Assembly: GCA_964446385.1 (NCBI GenBank)
Contig: CAYUOH010000001.1
Location: 1 to 64,000, forward strand
Length of the DNA: 64,000 nt
Origin: CAYSRC01 sp964446385
GTDB lineage: Bacteria; Bacillota; Clostridia; Oscillospirales; Ruminococcaceae
Direction of reading: 5' to 3'
A program made the translations under genes and the position numbers. Positions 43,757-51,596 of the stretch are shown here, in pieces. Numbering within the stretch: the first letter of the stretch is position 1; each line of letters starts with the position of its first letter. The notes beneath the pieces were generated by a model that was not told the origin of the DNA, ran no database searches, and saw only the letters and a program-made list of their open reading frames with translations.

Positions 43757-43992
43757 ACAAACAGGAAATAAAAAAAAGACTGAATGCGATTTTTTGCGAT
43801 ATTTTCGATGATGACAACATTGTACTGGAAGATAACACTACTGCGGATGATATAGAAGACTGGGACAGCCTGGAGCAAATCAATATACTCACTTCTGCGG
43901 AAAAAGAATTCGGAATAAGATTCTCAGTAGGAGAAATTGAGAATCTTCCCGATGTTGGTGCGATGATTGATCTTATTTACTCAAAATTATAA
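43753..43992 (+). CDS. acyl carrier protein (partner of FkbH)
   Basis: 79 residues. The phosphopantetheine site is DWDSLEQ with Ser39, in the normal helix II context, and the rest is acidic as in other ACPs. It differs from fatty acid AcpP in the DxxDWDSLEQINI form typical of dedicated, secondary carriers. The ATG overlaps the FkbH gene stop. It probably carries the glyceryl unit made by FkbH (inference). A terminator follows. Confidence 0.92.
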   Translation: MNKQEIKKRLNAIFCDIFDDDNIVLEDNTTADDIEDWDSLEQINILTSAEKEFGIRFSVGEIENLPDVGAMIDLIYSKL

Positions 43993-44001
43993 GATAAAAA
44001 A

Positions 44002-44029
44002 AGAGCAGTCAACTCACTGCTCTTTTTTA
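44002..44029. terminator. bidirectional terminator between the ACP gene and ychF
   Basis: AGAGCAGT (44002-44009) pairs with ACTGCTCT (44016-44023), flanked by A and T runs on both sides, between two convergent genes. Confidence 0.92.
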
Positions 44030-44033
44030 AATG

Positions 44034-45131
44034 TCAGACATTAAATCTGAAAAGAGTTACGTCTCCGTCTTTCATGACGTACTCCTTTCCTTCACTGCGG
44101 ACAAGACCTTTTTCTTTTGCGACTGTCATACTGCCGCAGGCTTTTAGATCATTAAAGGCGACTATTTCAGCACGGATAAACCCGCGTTCAAAATCGGTGT
44201 GAATTTTTCCTGCTGCCTGAGGAGCTTTGGTTCCTTTTTTTATTGTCCAGGCGCGTACCTCGTCGCTGCCGGCTGTAAGGAAAGAAATCAGGCCCAGGAT
44301 GGCGTAGCCTTCTTTAATTAACTGGTCCAGACCGCTTTCCGCTATGCTGAGATCGGCAAGAAATGCCTCACGTTCGGAAACGTCCAAAGCGGCTATTTCC
44401 TCTTCGGTAGCCGCACATACCGCTGTAACGCCGGCACTGTCTTCGGAGGCATGTTCAGCGACCATATGATAATATTTGTTTTCAGAAATGCCGTTTAAAA
44501 GGTCGTCATCAGAAATGTTGGCGACGTAAATAACCGGTTTGGCGCTAAGAAGAGGGGTATCGGAGAGCATGGCGGCTTCATCAGGAGTGTTTTTCAGAAG
44601 AGAGCGTGCAGTTTTCCCTTCAAGCAGGCCTGCCTTGAGATTCTGTAAGAATTCCAGCTCTGAAGCAAGAGATTTATTGCCTTTCATAGCCTTCGATGTA
44701 CGGTCAATACGTCTGTCCAACATCTCGATATCGGAAAAAATCAGCTCGGTATCTATAATATTGATATCACGAATTGGATTAATGGAACCGTTAACATGAA
44801 CAATATCGTCATTTTCGAAACAACGAACAACATGAACGATAGCATCTACTTCCCGGATATGTGAAAGAAATTTGTTTCCCAGACCTTCTCCTTTCGATGC
44901 ACCTTCGACAAGGCCTGCGATGTCAACAAATTCGACAGTTGCAGGGGTGTTTTTTTTCGGAGAGTAGACCTCAGCCAGCCAATCCAGCCTTGCATCAGGT
45001 ACCGTAACAACACCCATATTGGGTTCTATGGTACAAAAAGGATAGTTTGCCGCCTGTGCTCCGGCGTTGGTTATAGCATTGAAAAGGGTGCTTTTGCCGA
45101 CATTAGGCAACCCGACGATTCCAAGTTTCAT
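44034..45131 (-). CDS. ychF: redox-regulated ATPase/GTPase YchF (OLA1 family)
   Basis: 365 residues from the ATG at 45131 (MKLGIVGLPNVGKST); an upstream in-frame extension has no ribosome site. Obg-type NTPase with GLPNVGKST, DIAGLVEGASKGEGLGNKFLSHIREVDA and the NISD specificity region, which favours ATP, then a coiled coil and a TGS domain ending VMKDGDVTLFRFNV. It associates with ribosomes and stress responses in other bacteria. Confidence 0.96.
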   Translation of the reverse strand: MKLGIVGLPNVGKSTLFNAITNAGAQAANYPFCTIEPNMGVVTVPDARLDWLAEVYSPKKNTPATVEFVDIAGLVEGASKGEGLGNKFLSHIREVDAIVHVVRCFENDDIVHVNGSINPIRDINIIDTELIFSDIEMLDRRIDRTSKAMKGNKSLASELEFLQNLKAGLLEGKTARSLLKNTPDEAAMLSDTPLLSAKPVIYVANISDDDLLNGISENKYYHMVAEHASEDSAGVTAVCAATEEEIAALDVSEREAFLADLSIAESGLDQLIKEGYAILGLISFLTAGSDEVRAWTIKKGTKAPQAAGKIHTDFERGFIRAEIVAFNDLKACGSMTVAKEKGLVRSEGKEYVMKDGDVTLFRFNV

Positions 45132-45289
45132 AATAATAGCCTCAGTAGTAATCATTTTTCTAATTTTATATTATAAGGTCAAACAGACAAATTGACAACA
45201 AAAAGCGTTTAGACATGAGTGGTATAAATGCACATATTATTCAAATGTGCTATAATATCGAAGAATACGTAAAATCCGGGAGGAGTAAA

Positions 45290-45955
45290 ATGATAATTGC
45301 GCCCTCAATATTAGCCTCCGACTTTACACAGCTTGGATACGAATGTCAGGATATCCTTGAAGGCGGGGCCGAATGGATACATTTTGATGTAATGGACGGG
45401 GTTTTTGTGCCGAATATTTCTTTCGGAATTCCCGTTCTGCAGTCTCTGTCAAAACAAATTAAAGCATTTTATGATGTTCATCTCATGATAGTTAATCCGG
45501 AAAAACATATCGAAAGTTTTGTAAAAGCCGGAGCGTCAATGATTACGTTCCATATTGAAGCAACCGACAAACCGAACGAGCTGGTAGAGTTAATTCATTC
45601 TTTCGGAGTAAAAGCGGGAATTTCTTTGAAGCCCGGAACTCCGGTAGAGGATGTTCTTCCTTTTGTGGATATCGCCGATATGATTCTGGTCATGTCTGTT
45701 GAACCTGGTTTCGGAGGACAGCACTTCATGCCGGAAATGTGTAAAAAATCGAGAGCGATCCGTGATTATTCAAACAAAAAAGGATTCAGAGATTATCTTG
45801 TCGAAATGGACGGTGGCATAGATTCCGAGACGGTGTGCATTGCGGCAGAATCCGGAGTGAATGTATTCGTTGCCGGGTCCGCTGTTTTTAAAAATGAAAA
45901 TCGCGGTAGTATTATTAATCATCTATTATTTCAAGCTGAAAGGTATTTTAAGTGA
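45290..45955 (+). CDS. rpe: ribulose-phosphate 3-epimerase
   Basis: 221 residues from the ATG at 45290 with GGAGG upstream. TIM barrel with IAPSILASDF, WIHFDVMDGVFVPNISFG, YDVHLMI and VEPGFGGQHFMPEM, all standard active-site and metal-site segments. It interconverts ribulose 5-phosphate and xylulose 5-phosphate. TATAAT at 45251-45256 is a candidate -10, preceded by GCACAT...ATGTGC, a small inverted repeat. The GTG of the next gene overlaps its stop, so it is first in the Rnf-like operon. Confidence 0.96.
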   Translation: MIIAPSILASDFTQLGYECQDILEGGAEWIHFDVMDGVFVPNISFGIPVLQSLSKQIKAFYDVHLMIVNPEKHIESFVKAGASMITFHIEATDKPNELVELIHSFGVKAGISLKPGTPVEDVLPFVDIADMILVMSVEPGFGGQHFMPEMCKKSRAIRDYSNKKGFRDYLVEMDGGIDSETVCIAAESGVNVFVAGSAVFKNENRGSIINHLLFQAERYFK

Positions 45956-46905
45956 GTATGGCTACTAAAGCCTTACATAAATCATTTCGCCCCTGCAGGG
46001 ACTATATTATCGGTCTATTTCCCTTGTATGCCATGTCATTCTGGCTTTATGGTCCACGTGTGGCTTTTCTTGCGGCAACCGCTGTTGCTGTCTCGTTTGT
46101 CTGCGATGTTCTTTCATCAGTTATTAAAAGAGAGAAACCGGATTTCTCGGATATTTCAAGTTATATGTTTTCTCTGGTTTTTACGGCGATGGTTCCTGCC
46201 TCCTGCAGATATGAGATTGTTGCGATCACCACGGCTTTTATCGTTCTGATTGCCAAAAATGCATTTGGCGGGTATGGCTGTTATCCTTTCAATCCGTCTG
46301 CTTTCGGATTTGCTCTGGCTGCCGTTTGCTGGCGCAACGAGCTTTTTCTGTATCCGAAAGCTTTTACTTCTATAGGTATCGAATGGAAATCCGGAGCGGA
46401 GGTATACGAAGGAGTTGCAAAGTCTCTTCACAGCGGAGGATTACCGTCTGTTGATTCTACTGATATGCTTCTGGGTAATTTCCCCGGACCTCTTGGTGCA
46501 ACATTCGGTTTGATTATTCTCGCCAGTCTTGTTCTGTTTGTTATGCACGGGGATATTTCTTTTCATATACCGGTGGCTTTTCTTATGACCTGTGCGGTTT
46601 GGGCTGCTTTGTTCCCCAGGGTTCAGACAGGAATAAAAGATTCTCTTATTTATGAAATGTTTTCAGGAGCGGTTATTTTTGATTCCGTTTATCTTTCTTC
46701 TCAGCCGGATAACTCTCCGAAGAATAATACTGCGAAAGTACTGTATGGTATACTTTTGGGGTTTGGCTCCATGGCGTACCGTACCTACGGCGGGTACGAG
46801 GTGGGCGTCTGTTTTGCTATTATGCTTCTGAATCCGTTATCTCCTGTTTTTGACAGGATTTGCAGTAAAGATCTAAAGTTTATATGGAAGGGGACTACTG
46901 TATGA
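45952..46905 (+). CDS. RnfD/NqrB-like membrane protein, FMN site not conserved
   Basis: 317 residues from the GTG overlapping the rpe stop (AAAGG 8 bases upstream; an ATG at 45958 is possible). The multi-span pattern and landmarks (FGGYGCYPFNPSAFG, like GGIGCNFVNPALAG in RnfD; DSVYLSSQP, like TDYTTSP; MLLNPLSPVFDR near the end, like MNLLVPYINDF) show homology to RnfD. The FMN-binding SSATPL of the intact RnfD aligns with GVAKSL, so the attachment Thr appears to be Lys. Together with the E- and A-like genes it forms a partial Rnf set. Function unknown. Confidence 0.85.
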   Translation: MSMATKALHKSFRPCRDYIIGLFPLYAMSFWLYGPRVAFLAATAVAVSFVCDVLSSVIKREKPDFSDISSYMFSLVFTAMVPASCRYEIVAITTAFIVLIAKNAFGGYGCYPFNPSAFGFALAAVCWRNELFLYPKAFTSIGIEWKSGAEVYEGVAKSLHSGGLPSVDSTDMLLGNFPGPLGATFGLIILASLVLFVMHGDISFHIPVAFLMTCAVWAALFPRVQTGIKDSLIYEMFSGAVIFDSVYLSSQPDNSPKNNTAKVLYGILLGFGSMAYRTYGGYEVGVCFAIMLLNPLSPVFDRICSKDLKFIWKGTTV

Positions 46906-47552
46906 AACGACGGACAAGGTTGTCCCTGAGTCTTCGTGAAGCTGTTCATCGTGATTATGTTGCGCTGAACAATACCGTCGTTGTTGAGGGTATGCTGATT
47001 ACTCCGGTACTGATGGCTGCGACATCATTCAAAAATGCTGCTGCAGTCATATTAGCCTCGGTAATAATTATTCTTCCGACAACTGTTATAGATAAGATTG
47101 CCTCTAAAGTTTTACCGGCGGTACTGAGGTGGCCGGTGTGTGTTTTTTTATCAGCATTGTTTACCGTACCTTCATATTATTTAACGGCTTTTATTTTTCC
47201 TGCAGTAAGTGCCCAAATTTATACATACAATATGCTGTTAATGGCTGATGCAGTGTTTATCGCATCTTTCAGAGACAAACAGAAATCCAGCCTGTACGAA
47301 AAATTCCAGGATGTGCTTTCAATACTTCTGGGCTTTGCTTTGGTTTCTATGATCTTAGGAATAATACGTGAAATATTGGGCAGCGGCAGTATTAACGGGA
47401 AAGTTTTTTTATTGCACGCACCCTTGCCTTTCGTAAATAATCTTGCCGGTGGAATGATGGTTCTTGCACTTTTAGCTGCAATTATGCAGATAATCAGACA
47501 GACCTACCTTGCTTCCAGGATTCCTTCAGGAAAGGATGCGGGTGAAATATGA
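46902..47552 (+). CDS. RnfE-like membrane protein lacking the cluster cysteines
   Basis: 216 residues from the ATG at 46902 (GGAAGGGG upstream, overlapping the previous stop). About six membrane spans and end-to-end similarity to RnfE. The first cysteine region TCPTLAMSTS of intact RnfE aligns with ITPVLMAATS, so Cys is Thr; the second, VVNCIILG, aligns with TYNMLLMA, so Cys is Met. GIIREILGSG corresponds to STIRELLGNG and is conserved. Without these residues the intramembrane [2Fe-2S] cluster cannot form in the usual way. Confidence 0.85.
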   Translation: MKRRTRLSLSLREAVHRDYVALNNTVVVEGMLITPVLMAATSFKNAAAVILASVIIILPTTVIDKIASKVLPAVLRWPVCVFLSALFTVPSYYLTAFIFPAVSAQIYTYNMLLMADAVFIASFRDKQKSSLYEKFQDVLSILLGFALVSMILGIIREILGSGSINGKVFLLHAPLPFVNNLAGGMMVLALLAAIMQIIRQTYLASRIPSGKDAGEI

Positions 47553-48151
47553 CTGATTTACTGGTAAAAACCTTTCTGACGTTTCTTACTCTTGCCTTAA
47601 CAGCCGCGTCTGTTCAGAATATAGCCCTTGTAAAAGGATTCGGTATCAGCAGTTTAATCAGAATTCCGAGAGAGTTTTCCGATATCTTACAGACAGGTAT
47701 TCTCATTTTCTTTGCGGTCGAGATTTCGTCTCTCTTTGATTTCCTGGTAAATTACTATCTACTCGGGGCCCCTCTTCCGGAGCAGTGGCGCGGCATGGCT
47801 CTTGCTGTATATTCGATTGCGTCTTATTTTGTAATTCTAGCATTATCCAAAATAATGCTATTACCCAGAGAAGCGAAAAAAACCGCCGAGACACTCCCTT
47901 CAGTCTGTTTCAGCTATGCTGTGCTGGGAACGCTGTCGATTGTTGATATCTCAGGCTACACACTCATTCAGTGTCTAGGATACGGAGCCGGAGCAGCAGT
48001 CGGATATGTAGCGGCGCTTCTATTAACAGTTGAGGGTTACAAAATAGCCAATTCCGAGCATGTTCCGAGAGTTTTCAGAGGCATGCCGGCAACGCTTCTG
48101 TATTTGTCGGGTCTGATTCTGTCGGTATACGCGCTATCAAAATCTGTATAA
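47549..48151 (+). CDS. RnfA-like membrane protein lacking the cluster cysteines
   Basis: 200 residues, six predicted spans, ATGA overlap with the previous gene. QNIALVKGFGISSL aligns with ENYVLVKFLGICPF of intact RnfA, so Cys26 is Ser34. FSYAVLG aligns with TNCAVLG, so the second Cys is Tyr. The C-terminal FRGMPATLLYLSGLILSVYAL corresponds to FEGLPITLVAASITSLTFSGF. The E- and A-like proteins could still form a symmetric pair in the membrane, but without the electron-carrying cluster. The role is unknown. Confidence 0.85.
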   Translation: MTDLLVKTFLTFLTLALTAASVQNIALVKGFGISSLIRIPREFSDILQTGILIFFAVEISSLFDFLVNYYLLGAPLPEQWRGMALAVYSIASYFVILALSKIMLLPREAKKTAETLPSVCFSYAVLGTLSIVDISGYTLIQCLGYGAGAAVGYVAALLLTVEGYKIANSEHVPRVFRGMPATLLYLSGLILSVYALSKSV

Positions 48152-48185
48152 ATAACAGATTCTATCAAAAAAGGCGGAGGGTGAA

Positions 48186-49850
48186 ATGAATAACAAATTC
48201 AGCGCAGAAGTTTTGTTTATCTGCTCTCCCGAAACCGTCTGGTCGGTTATGGCAGATGCCGGCAGTTATAAATTCTGGTATGGTTATCCTGAAGGATATG
48301 AGATTATCGGCATTAATCCAGGATTCGAAAAAAACGGGATGATCAATTTCCGTAACAGGAGCTATACTGCCGTAATAACAGAATTTGAAGAAAATCGAAG
48401 TCTTGCTATTGACAGCGGAGAAATTACCGATACGTTTTATATTATTCCGCGTGATGAACTTTACTGTACGGTGAAAATGGAATCGATTATTCACGGTTCG
48501 GGGATCGATTCCGAATTATCAGATGCAATGCTGGAGAATATGCTGGAAAAACTTCAGAGTATCTGTTATAAAAGCGTGGGTCTTGTCTCTGACAGCGGCG
48601 AAACGGATATTTTTCATAAGTCGGATTTCCTTGATCTGCCGAAATCTGATGTAACGGAGACCGAGAAAACCCAGACTCCGCCCAATAAAGATATTTTTAC
48701 AGAATCGGTTTTGAGCACTTCACGTAAAGGTTTGACAGCATCGTGTATTTTAACTCTTTTACTTTGCGCTGTAATATCTGTAACTGCTTTCAAAGGCGAA
48801 CGTCCTGTCGTTCCGTTTTCTGAGGAATCGATATATGAAGGCTCAGGCGTAACAAGAGTCAGCGCAGAAATAATAAAAATCGGACAGAATAAGAGCCAGC
48901 TTGAAATAATGCTTAATTGCATCGGTGCCGAGCTGCCTTCCGGGGAATATGTTTACAGTTCATCTGAAAGAACCAGTCAGGGTATCTCGCCTGAGAACAT
49001 CATCGTATTATTTAATTCATATGGTCAAGTCGCGGAATATATATATATCAGCAATGAACGGATAAATATTCCCCTGGAACTTGAGTACTGGGACATTAAA
49101 CATGATATTAACTCCGATATGAGTTTTGCCGCTGTGGAACAAATCCTCGGTAAAGAACTTACTGCTTTCAAAGTAAATCGTCACGGAGTAAAAACGCTGT
49201 ACTTCGGGTCTATGGATTTGTACAACAGTTATTCATCAAAGGAATTGCGGAGCGAACTGGTGGTTCATTTGAATCCGATAGGAAAAAGCACTGAAGTGGA
49301 CTATTATCCTACTTCCGGTGAAAGAACGGGTTTGCCTGACAGCCCGGAGGGAAATCTGGAATACCAGTACAGACGAGAAGATGTATACATCAAAGACCGC
49401 GACGGTTTTGAGCGCATATTTACACTGCTTGGAAGAAAGCGTCATGAGGTTGATGTTGTTCTCGGTGCAGGAGATTATATCCAGGAGGATACAGGATCCG
49501 CTGGGAAATACACCTCGAAATTTGATGACGAACATATATGCGAATATGCCGTACATTTTAATTCCGATGGTGAGGCCGAGAAAATTGAATATATAAACAA
49601 GTATCTTCAAGATATTCAGGGTACTCTGAAAAACCCGGAAGAATTTGGAATCACACGCGGAATGACTTCAAGAGAACTGTTTGAAGCGGTAAAAATGATA
49701 CCGGTTGCTTGTATACTCTCAAAAGATTATCAGATTTTGTATTTCGGCGATTATTCTGATAACGATGATGGCAACCCTGTTGCCACTCTTGTAGTAGAAA
49801 TAGATAGGTCTATTAATGCAGTAAATGAGATTAGTTTTATACAGGAATAA
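48186..49850 (+). CDS. uncharacterised protein: SRPBCC-like domain, membrane span, BamE-like repeats (1)
   Basis: 554 residues, not a named family. Residues 1-125 look like an SRPBCC/polyketide-cyclase-type fold (FICSPETVWSVMADAGSYKFW). A linker leads to one membrane span (about 182-202) preceded by Arg-Lys, so the N-terminus is inside. Outside are several repeats resembling BamE/SmpA-type modules, each with a short helix pattern such as NKSQLEIMLNCIG, SFAAVEQILGKEL and KRHEVDVVLGAGD. GGAGGG precedes the ATG, and only 34 bp separate it from the RnfA-like gene, so it probably belongs to the same operon. The domain calls rest on pattern and are tentative. Confidence 0.65.
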   Translation: MNNKFSAEVLFICSPETVWSVMADAGSYKFWYGYPEGYEIIGINPGFEKNGMINFRNRSYTAVITEFEENRSLAIDSGEITDTFYIIPRDELYCTVKMESIIHGSGIDSELSDAMLENMLEKLQSICYKSVGLVSDSGETDIFHKSDFLDLPKSDVTETEKTQTPPNKDIFTESVLSTSRKGLTASCILTLLLCAVISVTAFKGERPVVPFSEESIYEGSGVTRVSAEIIKIGQNKSQLEIMLNCIGAELPSGEYVYSSSERTSQGISPENIIVLFNSYGQVAEYIYISNERINIPLELEYWDIKHDINSDMSFAAVEQILGKELTAFKVNRHGVKTLYFGSMDLYNSYSSKELRSELVVHLNPIGKSTEVDYYPTSGERTGLPDSPEGNLEYQYRREDVYIKDRDGFERIFTLLGRKRHEVDVVLGAGDYIQEDTGSAGKYTSKFDDEHICEYAVHFNSDGEAEKIEYINKYLQDIQGTLKNPEEFGITRGMTSRELFEAVKMIPVACILSKDYQILYFGDYSDNDDGNPVATLVVEIDRSINAVNEISFIQE

Positions 49851-49858
49851 TTAAACAA

Positions 49859-51577
49859 ATGCAGGAAAACACAGTAATAAAAACAGAAATAAAAATTAAT
49901 GAAAATCCTGTTTCTGTCTGGAGATGGCTGTTCAACGAGAGGAATATCAAAACACTGGTTGATTTCCCTGTAGGAGCACAGTTGAAATCCAAAGACGACG
50001 GGACGTATTCAGGTACAGTAACGCTGAGAAATACTGTTTTCGAAACAGAAATAAGACCGTTTGAGATTACTATGAAGGCTTCCGGCCGGATTTTTGTAAT
50101 CAGAATTATGCAGTCCGAAGAGAATACGGTAGCTGTTATGGCTGCTTTTGCACCCGAAGGGAAAGCCCATTATTTCTCAGAGCAATGTATGAGGACAACG
50201 CTATGGCGCCTGAAGTCGCTACTTGAAAATAAGGAAGATCCCGAGGATTACCGGAACTCTACGGAGTCTATCCGTACCGATACTGCATCCGCTCAATCCG
50301 GGTCTGTCCGTGAAACGGTACAGACCGAATCTCGGATCTCGCCTGTGAAGCACGGAAATCCGATGATCTCAGCTATACTATCTTTACTGCTGCTCGCTGT
50401 GTTTATTACAGGTTTTTTGAAAGTACCTGCCGCAGTCTCCGGCATATTGAATTCCGAGCCCGGAAGCAGCCAGTCCGGTGTGTCAGAGGGTGTTACGTTA
50501 GAAAACGCTCTGCAACTTAAACCTGAAATGTCGGAATCAGACGTAAAAAAACTGCTGGGGACTTCCGGAACAAAATACAGAGATGGCCGTGTATACAGCT
50601 CACCGGGATTTAACAAAAAAAGAAACCCCGCAGGGAAAATATATGTCGCATTCCGGTCCGGAAAAGTTGATTTAGTCACTTTTTTAAATTTGACCAACTG
50701 TTCTGTTTCTTCTTCTATTGTTGAAACGGAGCCTCTGTATTATGGGGAATCAATAGAAGATATGGAAACCTCATTATGCAGCAGCCTTTCAATGTACAGA
50801 TGTATGCCCGTTGAGAACGGAACAGTAACAGAGTTTCATTTTGGATATGCGGACCCGTATGCGACGTTCAGCCCGTATATAAACGGAGAATATAAAGTAA
50901 TAAAAAACTCCACAGATGAATCAATTACCTGTATTAATTACGGTAAAAAGGATTTAAGTGATCCACTTGAGATTGGATCACTCAAAGGAAATCCGGTTGA
51001 ATTTCAGTATTCCGATTATGATGAGTTCCTTCTGGACAGAACATATTTCGAAAGATCTCTCCTGATGCTTAACAGATTCAGTAAAGGGGATCTTGTTGCT
51101 ATCTATGGTCAGATGACCCAGTACCCCGGAGGTGGTGGACTGGATTTTTACAAGGTTGAAAGTACTGAAACCCTAAATAATAATGCCGGAGAAATAATCC
51201 AACTTTGGAAGATGTCGTTCGGTCTTACAAGCAGAGGAGCATTTGCAATCGGATCATACGTCAATATGCGTCTAAGTTCCCGCGAAAACATGTTGAATGG
51301 TTGTGCAATATCCAAAGTAGCAATGGGTATGACCTACAGAGAAATCCGAACTTATCTTCCGATACTTCCCACTGCGGTTTTAGTCAACGAAAACGGATAT
51401 TTGATTTGTTACGGGAAATATCTGGAAAAATCCGCTGTGTCGGAACAGTATGAATACATACTGAAATTTGATCTGAATAACCGCGTAAGCGGTATATATG
51501 ATAATACCGGGATGAATGCTTCCGGCTCCCAGATGACTAGCGATCCCAATGCACAGCTTTCTACAGATAACGGATAA
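49859..51577 (+). CDS. uncharacterised protein: SRPBCC-like domain, membrane span, BamE-like repeats (2)
   Basis: 572 residues with the same layout as its upstream neighbour: an SRPBCC-like N-terminal domain (about 1-125, with NPVSVWRWLF), a Ser/Thr-rich linker, one membrane span (about 169-190) and an extracytoplasmic part with BamE-like modules (MSESDVKKLLGTSG...IYVAFRSGKVDLV; later GMTYREIRTYLP). The two genes are 8 bp apart and look like an old duplication. The ribosome site is poor, suggesting coupled translation. No function is assigned. Confidence 0.65.
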   Translation: MQENTVIKTEIKINENPVSVWRWLFNERNIKTLVDFPVGAQLKSKDDGTYSGTVTLRNTVFETEIRPFEITMKASGRIFVIRIMQSEENTVAVMAAFAPEGKAHYFSEQCMRTTLWRLKSLLENKEDPEDYRNSTESIRTDTASAQSGSVRETVQTESRISPVKHGNPMISAILSLLLLAVFITGFLKVPAAVSGILNSEPGSSQSGVSEGVTLENALQLKPEMSESDVKKLLGTSGTKYRDGRVYSSPGFNKKRNPAGKIYVAFRSGKVDLVTFLNLTNCSVSSSIVETEPLYYGESIEDMETSLCSSLSMYRCMPVENGTVTEFHFGYADPYATFSPYINGEYKVIKNSTDESITCINYGKKDLSDPLEIGSLKGNPVEFQYSDYDEFLLDRTYFERSLLMLNRFSKGDLVAIYGQMTQYPGGGGLDFYKVESTETLNNNAGEIIQLWKMSFGLTSRGAFAIGSYVNMRLSSRENMLNGCAISKVAMGMTYREIRTYLPILPTAVLVNENGYLICYGKYLEKSAVSEQYEYILKFDLNNRVSGIYDNTGMNASGSQMTSDPNAQLSTDNG

Positions 51578-51596
51578 AATAAGGGAAAATACAGAT

